A stretch of 64,000 nt of DNA, taken from Larimichthys crocea. Taxonomy: Eukaryota > Chordata > Actinopteri > Sciaenidae. The stretch lies in the NCBI RefSeq assembly GCF_000972845.2, contig NC_040019.1, positions 8,911,774 to 8,975,773 of the forward strand, read 5' to 3'. Below, piece by piece: positions 45,396 through 58,426 of the stretch (its first letter is position 1; every line of letters begins with the position of its first letter). Made by a program: the position numbers and the translations under genes. The notes beneath the pieces are model-generated. The model worked only from the letters and a program-made list of their open reading frames with translations. It was not told where the DNA came from and made no database searches.

Positions 45396-45982
45396 AAGTG
45401 TATTTATATTATAATTATATCATCATTATATACAGTTATCTAATAACACTTCCCATATAGAGCAGGTCTAGACCGTATTTTTCATAATATTATTCACAGA
45501 GACCCAACAACTCAAACCATGAGTAACTTCCTTTAGGAGGCAGAATCCTTGGTCCATCAAATGAAGTAATTCAGAGATCACACTGCAGCCAATGGCTGGC
45601 ATACACCATCCACCATCAGCGACCATTGAGCATATCGGACTTGTGTTATTTATGGTTGATAGATTTCAATGTCCAGCATCTCTCCGGGCTTGATGCCATT
45701 TGGCAGCTGCCTGCAGTGAGGATGTCTCAGTGTCTAGAAGAAAAATGCATTGTGGATAGGCTCATGATGGGTGGCCATCTCCTGCGATTATGTAGTGACT
45801 ACTATGGTATTACTTTGATTAATGGTCTTTTTTTCAAGAGCAAATACCAAACATCTTCCAGTTCTGTCTTCTCAGTTTGAGGATTGCCTGCTTCCTTTTA
45901 TCTAATGTGATAGAAAACTGTAAATCATTTTAAGAAATAAGATTAAGGTTATAGTATACAGGAGCTTTGCTAAAACTATTAT

Positions 45983-46334
45983 ATCTACACTACTGCTTCT
46001 CAAACTGTGTTACAAGCACCACTGATGTTACTCGACCTTCCTGTAGCGATATTTGGAGGAATCTCTGAAATAACTTAAAAACAAACTACAGTTCGAACTA
46101 AGATATTGCCGCAATGTTAAGTTGAAATGTCTTGTTTCAACATGAGCCTGATATATCGTCATTTTGATTCAAGTTCATGATAAGTTACAAGCTGAAATGA
46201 CTCCTGTGTGAACTGTCGGTAGTTGAACAGTGTCAGCCTACGCTGCTGAATTTTAACATCAACTAGTAGTATTTGTATGGACGTCTATTTCTGAGGTACA
46301 TGGTGTAACATGTTTAAGAAGCATTGATCTACAC
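45983..46334. mobile_element. hAT-like MITE with 8-bp target-site duplication
   Basis: The octamer ATCTACAC occurs at 45983-45990 and again at 46327-46334. The ends between them form imperfect inverted repeats of about 25 bp (TGCTTCTCAAAC at the left against TGCTTCTTAAAC on the other strand at the right). An 8-bp duplication and TTCTCAAAC-type ends are typical of hAT elements. The 336-bp interior is noncoding. Similar end sequences occur near 5610 and 29287. Confidence 0.7.
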
Positions 46335-47042
46335 CACACGTAGACTGTGTTATCAAGCGAGGATCAGAGTGGGTTTAGATCAAAAATCCTTCCATAGCAG
46401 TTAACTCTGCTGATACGTATCTTCTGATGTCCTCAAACAGTAAATGTGAATGTAAAAACTTTCCCCAGCGGGCCACCGTAGGCTCTTTTGATTTTTTATG
46501 TAGATGTCTTTTTGGTTCTTTCTCTTGCAGTGAAGGTGTAACGACCTGTTTCAATCAACCACCTGCATGAACAGAAACTGTTTGCACAACCTGAAAGTAT
46601 GACACACTCAACTGTTGCCACAAAACAGTTTGTCAGTTTATGTGTCAACCCGGTTATTGGTGGTGAGCTGTTGAGGTGACTGCAGACATGATTCAGCATG
46701 TGATATCTTGTGTCTCGGCCTCGGAAACTTCAAAACTACAATTAAAAAGATGTTATTGGTTGCATTATGGGAAATGTAGGATCCATTATTGTTGGATTTT
46801 GACTTTAGGGACTCAAAGTCAGGATGTCTCTTGTAAGTCATCCAATTTTTATGGGAAAGGAATACTAAATTACAGAAGAAACACTGAAACAGGTCGAGTT
46901 AAAGCACCGCTGCTGTCAGTTAACAAAATTCTACCTCAGATTCACAGAGTGCATGAAAAATGTTTAGTTTACAGACATTATTATCACGGGGGAACTCGAT
47001 TTTTGTTGAGTTAGGTCTGACAGCTGTTTTTATTCCATTTTC

Positions 47043-47588
47043 TTAAAAAATATGAAAAATACTGTGGTTAACAGTTATGTGCTTGTTTGTTGAATCCTCG
47101 TCAATTTCAAAATCTGCATCATTGCTGTCACTGCATTCTTCAGCATCACTCAGGTCTTCTAGATTCGAAAACTGGCATTGGAATTTCAGCTGAATGAGGC
47201 ATTGGTCTATAGCTGAAGGTAGATTAGGATATTCTATTTTGGTTTTATTTTTCTTGTTAAATCCTGATGTTTTCACTAAACAAAAGTAACAGTCTGTGCA
47301 ATGATCTTTTTGCTCTCGCCAAACCATGGAGATAACCAAATGCCAATTTTGACGTGTTCCTTTGGTCCACATCCGTAAACTCTCGACACACTGCTTGCAC
47401 ACTTTGTGAGGGGCCGATGACTTGTCTTGATCACCGAGTTTGACTTTTAAAATATGCAAAATATGCTTGTTTGCAAATGCACTGATGTTTGCTTTCCTCT
47501 GACTTGGAATGGTGAAACTACCACAAATATAGCAAAAGGAGTCAGGGTTGTTTAGGCATTCAAGACGAGAAGTAGCAGGAGCAGACAT
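47043..47588 (-). pseudogene. Fragment of a transposon-related fish gene family (Cys-rich N-terminal domain)
   Basis: The ORF has 181 codons from MSAPATSRLECLNNP. It carries paired cysteines (FCYICGSF, then CKQCVESLRMW and DCYFC) typical of a zinc-binding N-terminal domain found in many predicted fish proteins. The full-length relatives I recall are several hundred residues long and look transposon-derived. Here the ORF stops soon after an acidic stretch (DAEECSDSNDADFEIDEDS), so the larger C-terminal part is missing. Compared with the family as I recall it, the reading frame slips and returns three times (see findings). This is most likely a decayed copy. An exapted short gene is possible but unproven. 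An in-frame ATG 42 bases upstream gives a less likely start. Confidence 0.55.
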
Positions 47589-47941
47589 GATCTGGAACAA
47601 AGGAAATATATACCTATGTAAATAAAACACTAAGATGGAATAGTTACAAGCTTTGAAAACTACAAAAACAGCATAAAACGAAATAGAACTTATACCGGTA
47701 TGCCCATGGTTACAAGGTTAAGAGAAAAGCCAGAACAAATCCTCTTCATTCCCACTATGCCAGCTTTCTGTTTGCAGTTATTGATAGTACTGACCTATTG
47801 GGAGCTGCACACACCTTTCACCGCACTGTCTCAATTGTGACTGCACAATTTTGGATCAGCATGCCAATTTTAGTTTTAATCAGCATAAAAATATAACTTA
47901 ACAGAAAATTGTTTTCCAATTGTTCCTGTGTTATTCTTACC

Positions 47942-47945
<4 letters not shown>

Positions 47946-47974
<29 letters not shown>
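47946..47974. repeat. CA microsatellite
   Basis: A perfect CA run. Confidence 0.95.
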
Positions 47975-47978
<4 letters not shown>

Positions 47979-50501
47979 GCCTCATGACCTGCATGACATA
48001 ATATATTGTGTCCAAGTTCAAGTCATCCTGACCTAGCAAGTAATGACAATAACTGCAAAGTCATTGTCATTATGTCCTAAGCTTAGTCACAGTTCCTTGC
48101 ATACCACCCACATAGATTTGCTGTGTTTAGATGTCGCTAAGAGTCTACAGGCTGAACATGTTCAGCAGGTATAAAGTGTACTATGCTCTATATATTAGAT
48201 AAATGTGTCAGCGTTAGCTAACAGTACTGAGAGTGTATTTGCTCATAAACCAAAGTTTTATCCAGGCTGAAATATTTCATACTGAATGTGCTAACGATTT
48301 GGTTCCCCAGAGGATGAACCCTAGTGACTGTGGTGATTCCCTGTCTTCCTTTAGTCCTACTGAGGTTGACATTTATGTTTTTTTGTGAAATTTCTAAACA
48401 ATTATTGGATGGAAATCCCCTGAAACTACAAACATGTTCATGTTCCCCTCAGGATTAATTACTTTGGTGATTCCCTTCATACTTTATGAGCTGTACTTTG
48501 TATTCAGTCCAACAAGCCAAACTTGTTAAACATTATACTTGTTGCCATGTTAGTATCTACAGCTTCACAGATCTGCTAGCAAGGCTAGACTCTTCATCTT
48601 TGTCTTACAAACTAAGTCATTTCAACACCTGAGTAAACTCCAAACTATGTGCATAGCTTGACACTTCAGATTCCAGTGAATTAACCTTTTAAAAGTGAGA
48701 ACCCTGACTTTACCACTGCAACCATTTTGACATTTTAGCTCAAGACCCAAAACACAAAAACCGCATAAAACGTATCTTAAGAGATTGAAACGCATTCTGA
48801 CTAAAAGCAAATGATGTGATGATCTAGGTTAGTCTTGTGTTAGCCACATACTGTAACCATAACCTTATTACTTTTCTAGCAAGGCTACTGCAGCGCTACT
48901 GTTCTCATGAAGCAGAAACAATGGGAAATCCCTACCAGAGGGAGAGTACTTATCAGTTTCAGTCAAAACAAGGGCTGAAATCATTTATTTACAAAGCCCA
49001 TTCTTTCTCTGTCCTGTTGATTACACAAGTGAATCATGAGCGTGTGAAGTAAGAAATAACTCCCTAAAATAACCAGCAAAACTACTCAACACTTTCAAAG
49101 CAGCTTTCATGATGCTCTTCGGTGGATGGAGTTTCTTCATTTATATGGGACCACTATGAAACCTTGGTCACATGATAACAGATTGTAAAATGGGGAAATC
49201 ACTACACCTTTTTAATTTAGGTGAGGAAGACCACGAGATCCAGATGAAAAGTTCCAGAAAACGTTTGAGCTAAATTCTTGAATTGTAATCCCTGCAATGA
49301 TTTCTTACATCTTCCCATAGCGCTATCATCAGCAACTATTTTGATAATCGATTAAATATATATATATATATATATATTGAGTTTAGAGCAACAGAAAAGT
49401 ATTTGGCAACTATTTTGATATTCGTAAGTAATTTTAAAACCAAAAATGCCGAACATTCCCTTGTATCAGCTTCTAATTTTTTAAAAAAATGTTACTGTTC
49501 CCTGTTCAATGAGTATGTGTGTTTGGATTTATGCCTACTGGCTGGACAAAAATGTATTTTTTTCTATTTATTCAGAAAATAATCTGCAGATGAACTGACA
49601 TTGAAAAATGATGTTTAGTGGCAACCATGCTTACTTTGGTGTATGACCAAGTAACTGCAGACCTACAGTAATGACGTGACTATCATCCCCAACTAGGCTT
49701 TGTGTTAATTACTAAATGCTAATGTAAGATGATGAACATGGTAAACTGTGCCTGCTAAACAATAACAATACCACCGTATCTACAGCCTCAGAAATGTCTC
49801 CAACCATCACCAATATCAACAATAGAATTACTATCAAGTGTTTTTATTGATTATTTAACCTTGTAGTCTTACATCATTACCTGTCTTGACCCTTTCAAAC
49901 CAAAGTAACGAGAAAACTCTTGCAATAGTCCAGCTCTCTGATTCTTTGACTTTTTTTCTGAAAGATTTAGGACAAGGTTTATTAGTAAAATAAAAGAAAT
50001 CTGATCTGACACTTTTCCAAACTTCTGGCCTTTCGGGGCATGCTTCATTTTTTGAATTTTATTTCAGGGGTGTATGAAAAGAACATTAGAGGACAGAAAA
50101 CATGATGGAAAAGACAGAGCAACAGTGAAAAGAACAGTTAAGAAAGTTGACAAAGGGAAGCGAGGAGAAAGTTCATGACTTATCACACACATTTCAAAAG
50201 GTTTTTCTGTGAAAACATGACATGCAAACGCAACCAGACAACCCAAAATCATAATTAATTAAACAGCTTTATAATCAGTCACAAACATCTCCAGCAGGGA
50301 AACATAAATAGATCTACCAGGTAAAGTACCTTAAGCTACCTTAAGTTAAAGTACCTTAAGTTAAACAGCCACTTAAAATAAGTGCCAATCAAATGTTTGT
50401 TTTCTTAAGTATTACTTTTTGTTTTGTTTTTGTCAATCTTTGAGTGATAAAACGGAAGTATCTTGACGAGGAGTACATGGAAAGTAAAGGGGTAACCCAT
50501 G

Positions 50502-50527
50502 TACACACACACACACACACACACACA
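50502..50527. repeat. CA microsatellite
   Basis: A perfect AC run. Confidence 0.95.
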
Positions 50528-51782
50528 TCTAAAGACAAAAACACTGATCAACACAGATCAGGTTTGAGCGGCAGGAGGTTTCCTTTACTTTTTCTACTGA
50601 TCTCTTTTCACCATCCTCAGCACGTGTTGATGACTCAGTCTACTTTCAAGTTATCGTGCACTGTTGGTTATATCTAAATTTTGGCCAAGATATCCTACAG
50701 TACCTTTAATGTGTGCTACACACATATATCTAACTTAAAGAAGTGGGTGACTTCTGTGACTTGAAATTTTCTTAACTGTTCTTGCTCAAATTAAACACTG
50801 CTTAAGACAGCGGTGTACAACGGTAAACAATCTTTAATAAAATCACCAATTTACTGCATGTGTTAATTGAATTTTGTATATTTAAAAACAAAAATAAGTT
50901 CCCATTGTTCAAACGATTGTTCTTGTGTGTTTGATGTTGTGTTTGAAATGTTAGGGGACGGTGAGGGAGTATTTCTATTTTAAGAGTCACGACTAACTAA
51001 CATAGCACTAAAATGACCTACAGTACTCTTTTACACTGACCGGTACACTTTAATCCAGCACAACATCTGTATCATAAATTCTACTTTTACGAAGCTTATA
51101 GTTTCCCAAATTTTTGCTGACACTGTCAAAGAGGTATTCATTGAGCTATTCTGTTTGTTTGTAGTTTTCAGTAGTGTTAAACGGGACTGCATTATATTGA
51201 GAGGTGTTTCTAATATTTTGACCATTTACATACATGAAAAAGGCCACAATATTGGGAACTGTTCAATATAATGCATATATATCCAATAATAAGAAAGACA
51301 TTTCTGAAATAATTCTCAGTTACACTCAGTTTGCCTCTGATGAACAGGACGAGACAGCCGTGATCATGAGGTGTCATACATACACCTCAGGTCCAAGAGT
51401 CCTGCATCTGACCCGTTCAGACGTTACAGATGAAAACAGACAATAAACATCTCTTGGGGAACATGTTTGCGTGTCTGTCTTGTGCATTCGGGTGTCACCT
51501 CTACACTTTCTCTTTTCTGTGTTTCATATCACTCCTGTCAACAGCGTAACGGTTTGTGGTGATTTCATGTTGCTGGTGCGACAGCGCTCTCTTGTGTCAG
51601 AACATCACATCCCGTCACTGCTGTGTGTCACAGCACAGCAAGCTCAGGCAAAACCACTGACTGGAACCACACTGTACATATACATGGAGTGTATATATAT
51701 ACAGTATATTCACACCACAGAGGAAAAAGATCAAACTTTCCTCTCCCCGCTCCCTCCCACTGCAAGTGCTTCCCAACGTGAC

Positions 51783-54700
51783 TCATGGTTTTCCATTGAC
51801 ACTGCTGCCAGATGTTGAGTTCTTGCTGCGGTTCAGCCAGGAGGACAGGAGGTTGCGGGGCCTCGGCTGTCGAGAGGGGGCCTGTGCCAGACGGACCATG
51901 CGCGGTGAGCGCCACACCTTAATGGTAGAGTCATCGCTGGCAGACAGCAGCAGCTCCTGGTCGGCAGAGCTGAATGCCACCGAGTTCACCACGTCGTCGT
52001 GTGCCAGACGTGCCAGGCAGATGTTGTAGTGACGGTCCCAGATGTAGCCGTGCTTGTCCTCTGCTCCACTACAGGTAAGGTGGAGAGATAAGTCAGTGAA
52101 GGCTTTACAGTGAAACAATTTCACTGTTGTCAAAGCATTTGCTTCAGGTCTGTTATTACACGGGGTCTAATCTGTTATTTTCCGCAATAATAATGATAAT
52201 TTCATAATAATGATCATCACAAGTTCCCAGAAGCAAATTTGTCTTTGTCGGAAAATTGTGAGGGTGTCAGGTGTGAGAGCTGTATCTATTCTTGGAAAAG
52301 AAATTTGTCTTCAGTCACCCACCTGGCAACAAAGTCCCTGCTGACGTCGAGGAAGATAAAAAAGCACTCATCGTTAGGCGTGAAGGCTCGATGAGCGCGC
52401 AGGCTCCTTCTCTCCTCCCTCAGGTTCTTCAGGTCGATCACATGGAGGTCAATCTCCTCCGCGATGGGAGGAGGACACTTAGGGTCAGAGATCACACACC
52501 CGGCTGGCCAAGCCCGGCTATTCACATAAAGGTACCTGATCCATGAACGGAAAGGAGTACATTTAGAGTCCTGATGGCATATGTAATCTAAAAAGTTGTT
52601 GTATGCGTTGCACTGGCACAAGACACAAAGTCTATGCACACATTTATGTGGACACATCATTTACTCACCTGTGGTCTGGTGAAAGGCCCATACCGATGAT
52701 GTGTCCATGGATATCAATGACGTGGTCCAGGGAATCAAAAAACTCTTCTGAACTTCGCTCTTTCCCAAGTACAGGCCCAGAAGTGGTCATCTGGTCCGGC
52801 TTGATACGCTTAATACCTTAAAAAAAGACCACAAAGACCACACGAGATTAGTCTGATGGTATTGTGTGTAATTATTCTGATCTTTCTTGGATGTATCTGC
52901 ATGCTTTGGGAGCACCCTTACCTATCTGGTGAGGGGAGTATGTAAGGCTGCCGGTGGTGAAGAGTAAATAAGTTTTGTCTTCTCCATCGCTGCTCTCAGA
53001 AGGCTCGATTAGGCTGGACTCAGGGGGCTTCGAGTGGGCTCTGCCCATCATCTTAGCCACGTGGGTCTCGATCGCCAGCTCCCTGGCCCCTACATTTTTA
53101 CATTTCTGACAGGACGGGAGAAAAGAACAAATAGGAGGCAGAATGAAGACCAATGTGATTTTTTTTAATGGATACAAATGTCAATACTCACCATAACATG
53201 GTCCAGGCCTGAGAGGGTGGGCTGAGAATGGAGGCTGTGACACCTCGCTCCCTTCTGGAGCTGCTCGTGCTCCTCTTCCGCCTCTTCATCCTCCTCACTG
53301 CCGGAGGTTCCCAGGTCAAAGAGGAGGGGCTGGTGGTGCTGGTCCTGCTGCTGCCCCTTTTGCCTTCGAGCCTGAGACTGAGCCTCGTAGTCCAGCAGTA
53401 AGTCCGGGTTGTCGTGACGACGGCAGTGAGCCACCATCACTGTGCGGATGGTACTGGCATTAATGTTCTGGATCTTGAAAAGGCGCTTGACCACGTTGAC
53501 GTTCTCCGATTCAACATCCTGTCGAGAGAAAACAGGATGAGGTGGAGCCTTGGTACAGGAGGTGCATATTCCACTCCGGTGAGCTACTGTATTGTTATTT
53601 TTGTTTTTACCTGGAAGGCTTTATTGAGCCAGAGCACAGAGCAGGACGTCATGTTGCCTATCCAGTGCAGGTTCCCCGAGATCAGGTGAGTCTCGTTCAG
53701 CCAGCAGCCAAACACATCGTACGGCTTGTTCCTCACACGCGACAACAGCGTGTAATTTTCTGACGTGTGTAAAGACATTTTCATTGAAATAACTTACAAA
53801 TCTAAAAGCCCCGAAAATGTTTACACAGTTGTGAATTAACAGCTTCAGCATAAACTAAACATTATAACCTTCATGATTTATTGCAGGTGTGCCTAATAAT
53901 CTGGAGTGTAAACAGCTGAGACTTTGAGCATAAAGATGATTTAAGGGTTTGCTTTTCTTTTTTAAAAGTAACAAAAGAAATGCATCTTCTCCCATGAATT
54001 TCAACCTACATCAGGCCTTCTTCACACATACCTGTTATTTGTGTTGATTGAGTTGTTGTGTCTGATCTCAAAAGGAAATCACACAATCTGCCCACATCTT
54101 AGTGTGTGGGAGGAAAGACTAGACTAAACTAGACAAGAATAGATCATTGTGAAAACTAAAATTATCTTCAAGCCACAGTCGCAGGAAATTATGACACACA
54201 AATGTTTTGTGGGGGTTTTTGGGGCTTTTGTTTTGGTTCTTACCCAGGCTGATGACGGCGATTTCCCCGGATGATGAGTGGTGTGGGCCGAGGTAGACGC
54301 CAGACACGAGCAGCAGGGTGTCGTCAGCATTGAACTGTGAGAACTGGGTATAGCCCCAGTTGAACTGCCGCATGCTGGAGCTGTGCACCAGCGAGATATT
54401 ACCGTCTGGCCGCTCTGTGTCCCATAGCTGCATACGAGAAGCGAGAAGACATGTTTTGGAGAGAAGTGAGTGGATGTTACGGAGGATGTGAGTTGCTGGT
54501 GGTGACACATTTCAGGGATAAGAGAAGAAAATTATCTGAACAACGTGAAAAAAAGAACTATAATACAATAATAATTAAAAAGACTTCTGGCTTGAGACTT
54601 TTGTTTCCATGTTTCTTGTCAAGATCTACCAATTAGTAAAAAATAAAACTCACCAAGATTTATGAGAATTGCTTTTTGTCCAAAAGTTTATCCTGTCAAA

Positions 54701-55765
54701 CTATGTTTTGTCTGGTTTTAGAGTAAATATGCAGTCTGTTATCATCTCAAGGCAAAATGAGAGTTGAAACCATGATCCGCATTCATGTGATTGGCCGAAT
54801 GTCACGTGATTGTAGTTCAATGAGGCCGGTGTGTCAGATTCATGACCATACATGTCATTTTATGTGCGTTCCGGCATTGTTACTGATGTTATACATACAT
54901 GAAAATGATGTCACCTTTAAAACACTGAATTAATTACAATTAATCATCAAGTTTTACTGATCAAATGTCAAATTAAAATGACACAGCCATATGTTCTGGC
55001 TCATCTTTCAACAGTATCTCAAACTAAATGTGTCCTTGTTTGTTTTGGTGTCCTTTCTTTTATTTTATTGTATATATTATTATGTATAGGTCACTCTTCA
55101 ATGTAGATTTCACATAATTACATCAACATATCATAATGATTTCTCAATGACCTGCTTGTCCTCATCTAAACTCATGATAACATTTATTATAACTCAAGAA
55201 AACAACTCATTTGTATCTAAGAATTAGGTCTCAAATGCCCGTGGATCATCCTGTAATCTCAGTAATCTTTTTAATCCCTACCTTAACAGTGCAGTCTTTG
55301 GAGCAGGAGGAGAACCGGTGACCCCTGTGAGAAAAGGCCAGGTGGAGGACTTGGTCACTGTGCTCTCTCAGCGTCTGAACCTCCACACATGGGATACAGT
55401 CAAACAGACGTCTGAACTCCCTGTACCACGACACGGCCGCTGCACAAAGGTAGATCAGGAGTTATTTAAAGCTGCATCTGGTCTACACACAAAGCTGTTA
55501 TCAGTGTGTTTTATGCAATAAATAACTGTAACAGGACACGTGGATTTCTTCTGTTGAACGTATGATTATAATTTATACCTGGGTGTCGTGGTACAGAGCG
55601 TGGTATACGATAGTAGCTGTAGAACAGCTCCCTCCAAAGGAACTCATCTCTGGAGACAGCCAGCCACTGTCTGCAGGTCAGACCAGCTCTCAGCACGGCT
55701 TCATGGGGCAGATGCAGGAAGATCTCCAACACCAGGCTGTCCGGCAGAACTCGGCCACACTCCAT
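51783..55765 (-). CDS. fbxw5: F-box and WD repeat domain containing 5
   Basis: Nine coding exons: 55765-55579, 55439-55282, 54427-54244, 53759-53611, 53518-53192, 53105-52922, 52816-52669, 52535-52323 and 52068-51783. They sum to 1836 nt, or 611 residues (human 566). An N-terminal F-box (LPDSLVLEIFLHLP, LTCRQWLAVSRDEFLWREL) is followed by WD repeats (LREHSDQVLHLAFSH, DCTVKLWD; C-terminal DDSTIKVW). Strongly conserved blocks include RVRNKPYDVFGCWLNE, DVESENVNVVKRLFKIQN and DHVIDIHGHIIGMGLSPD. The middle carries a low-complexity Gln/His and Glu-rich insert (about residues 260-300) that explains the extra length. FBXW5 is a substrate receptor of SCF/CRL4 ubiquitin ligases, with roles in centriole duplication (SAS-6) and actin regulation (EPS8). 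MECGRV lies just inside its exon, so a 5' noncoding exon must exist upstream. Confidence 0.96.
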
Positions 55766-56438
55766 CCTAACATCCTGTGTAACACACACACACACAGACA
55801 CAGACACCAGGCTAAAAATTACTTTTTAAAAAGGCAACAGTCTTGTCTCAGTTTCAGACTGGATTTTAGTTCATGACCGGTCAAGATCACAGCTTCGGGG
55901 ATGTCACCTATTTGCCTGTGCATTTTCATATTTGTTAATTGTCTGGGAGGAGATGTCAGCCAAATCTTCTGGAATAAAATTTGGCTTCGTAAATCACAAA
56001 GAGTTTATCTGCAAAACAGCATCCGCAGTCTGTAAATACTGCAGGGCGATGCTTAATGAGGTAACTTAATGTAGCAACCGTACAGAGTAGGCTAAGCAGG
56101 CTATACTGTCTGGTCTTGGTCTTAACTCAGTCTCAACCCCTCAGTCTTGGTCTTGGTTTAGTACAACACTGCCTCCAGATACCACTACAGGACGGTTTCA
56201 TGCCTTAGTTTGAGAACATATGACTGCAAATCCTCACATTTGAGCAGCTGAAAAAACTGAGTGACAAAGTAAATTAATTATTTAAAATATCTGGATTTAA
56301 GAGTCCAAATATGAAGATATAAGATTACGCTATAACTCAGAGGTTTTCCCCATGCAGCCATAAATAACTGGAGGTCTCACCTTTACTGGGACTAAGTTGA
56401 GCCAAACAGCTGAGAGCTGATCTGCTGGTGTGTGTTAA

Positions 56439-56617
56439 CACCGCTAAGGCAGTGGCAGCTGCCTCAGACACCACTAAGGCAGTGGCAGCTGCCTCGACAG
56501 GTTAGTGGCAGCTGGCTCAGACACCGCTAAGGCAGTGGCAGCTGCCTCAGACACCGGCAGCTGCCTCGACAGGTTAGTGGCAGCTGCCTCAGACACCACT
56601 AAGGCAGTGGCAGCTGT
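56439..56617. repeat. GC-rich minisatellite (GGCAGCTGCCTC family)
   Basis: Units built from CACCACTAAGGCAGTGGCAG and CTGCCTCGACAGGTTAGTGG recur with variable length of about 30-60 bases. The repeat lies about 0.7-0.85 kb upstream of the fbxw5 start codon, in the presumed 5' intron. The minus-strand open frame through it is a by-product of the repeat. Confidence 0.85.
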
Positions 56618-56966
56618 GCCACTACTAGCTGCCGCTGCCACAAATTGAGCCAGCCCTTGCTGACTCCTGCTGTCAGAGCAGCTCATTGAAGCTAACATCA
56701 ACATGTTTATGTACAGGCATTGTGGATACTAACATCTTCCTCTGAGTTGTCAATGCAAAGAGCTGTGTGATGGAGGGATTTAAAGCCATGTCAGCGTGGC
56801 ATTCCCTCTATTCACAAGCTGACATTACCGTACAGCATCAGAAAAAATTTCATGTGCGCTACATTTAAAAATACGCACCCGTGTCTAGCTCAATGAGTAA
56901 AAGCATGCAGCGCAACTTTGATAAACGTCGTGTGAAGATGACCTAACACGGACATTTTTGTCGCCC

Positions 56967-57266
56967 GGTGTTGCGGTTTAACGAGTGACCATGTTAACTG
57001 GCGACCGTCTGTGTTTTGTCGTACTTACGACAGCTGTTGAAACAGGAAGATGAATACGCAACTGTCAAAACAAGACACGAGTCACTTTGCATATTTTGAT
57101 ACTGTGACGTTGGTATAAAAAAAAAATAAAAAAATAAATAAAGAGGCATTCACGACGACAGTTGTGCATATTCCTGTTTTCAACGGTTTGTCGTAACTAC
57201 GACAACCACGGACTCATTCGGCAGCCGGCCGCCAGTTAACACGGTCACTCGTTAAACCGGAACACC
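56967..57266. repeat. ~300-bp imperfect fold-back (inverted repeat)
   Basis: The left arm 56967-57066 begins GGTGTTGCGGTTTAACGAG. The right arm 57157-57266 reads inverted as GGTGTTCCGGTTTAACGAG. The outer 37 bases match at about 35 positions, and the inner arms match less well. Smaller palindromes of type GTCGTA...TACGAC sit inside both arms. The loop is A-rich, about 90 bases. It may be a MITE or fold-back transposon just upstream of the fbxw5 promoter region. Confidence 0.75.
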
Positions 57267-57299
57267 TGTCAAACTCTCAAAACAAGTCGCTGTGTTTAC

Positions 57300-57720
57300 A
57301 CCTGAAAACAAGCTGTCTAGCATCCACACTGACCTACTACACGTTCACTAGATAAACGTCTGTCAGCTGACATACATGTGTGCGTGTTAGTCAAACCGAA
57401 ATCAGCCAGTTTACAGCCACGCTAACTGAATGTCTGTCGAGCTAACGATAAGCTAGCTATCTAGTTAGCTGACGTTTGTTTTCAACTTCTCGCCTGACGA
57501 CGATTTTATTTCCGACGACAAGCGGCTGCTTTTGTGCACAAACGCTTCTGTTGCATGTGTCAATCGTCTCGGCTCAGCACAAAGTTGTTGACATGAACTG
57601 TGACCCACCTGCTGGATCAAAGTGTGTTGCAGAGAAAAAAAACCAAGCGGCTAGCTGCTAGCGTTGACGGCTAGCTGCAGAAGAATGACAACAATCCCGC
57701 AGACTCTACCAACAGATAAC
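57300..57720 (-). promoter_or_regulatory. Probable fbxw5 promoter / 5' noncoding exon region
   Basis: A CpG-richer island lies upstream of fbxw5, with repeated GCTAGC/TAGCTAG motifs and no coding frame. Because fbxw5 coding starts just inside an exon at 55765, a 5' UTR exon and promoter must lie further right, and this is the best candidate. It is an inference from composition and position. Confidence 0.4.
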
Positions 57721-58132
57721 AGCGTCATCGTCCGGCAAGGCCAACTCAATCGATTATCACTGAAATATCACTTTAGTTTTTCCTTTCTTGAAGGCTGAGC
57801 TTATTCTATAATATTTTCTAGATCTTTATTTTAAAAAAGAAGGGTACATGATATGATTTATTTTAGCACAGAGAGACGCTGAAAAGTCCAGGAATGCATT
57901 CAATTTAATACATATATAGACATATAATACTTATTTATTTATTTGTTTGTTTATTTATTTATTTATATAATGAATGAATTAAACACCTGCAGCGAAATTG
58001 AACCCGTGCTAGGATGTTTACAAATAGTATTAAAAAAAGTCAAATAAATAGAACCACAAATAGAAATAAAAACCATATACAACATCTGACACAAATATGG
58101 TCAATCACTTTTTGAAGTTGTTGCACATTTTG

Positions 58133-58254
58133 TTCTTAATAGATGGTTGCTTGTTTACATATGTTGTTTTTGGTTGTTTATATACTGGAATATTGTAACA
58201 AAAATAATTTCCCCCTGGGATTATTAAAGTGTTTCTGATACTGATTCTGATTAA
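58133..58254 (+). repeat. Teleost LINE-like 3' tail (GGGATTATTAAAGT family), copy 2
   Basis: It shares ACATATGTTGTTTTTGG, CCCCTGGGATTATTAAAGT and a CTGATTCTGATT end with the copy at 31577-31674, in the same orientation. Confidence 0.75.
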
Positions 58255-58420
58255 ATTAGGCTGTAGACAACGAATGAATGACTCAGCATCTAGCAGAGGA
58301 GGAGTCCAAATTGAACTGATATTGATAGAAATTAGGAGAAACTTGATTTACTGACATGCTTTATGTTTGTTTGGGTGTGTTAGGATGGCCATGTTGCAAG
58401 GCAGGAAGCTTGAGGTAGAA

Positions 58421-58426
58421 GTGTGT

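Larger units (their letters stand above)
47589..51782. other. Spacer between transposon fragment and fbxw5
   Basis: No exon is supported. The stretch has two CA microsatellites, an AT run at about 49350-49377 and a small tandem TACCTTAAG motif near 50325-50365. The fbxw5 3' UTR should lie at the right end. Confidence 0.45.

Noticed and set aside
51471..51915. Open frames on both strands next to the fbxw5 stop
   Set aside because: They overlap or flank the real last exon and only partly share its sequence in the wrong frame.
56474..56704. Ala/Ser-rich repetitive 76-codon frame
   Set aside because: It is a translation of the minisatellite, with no splice support.
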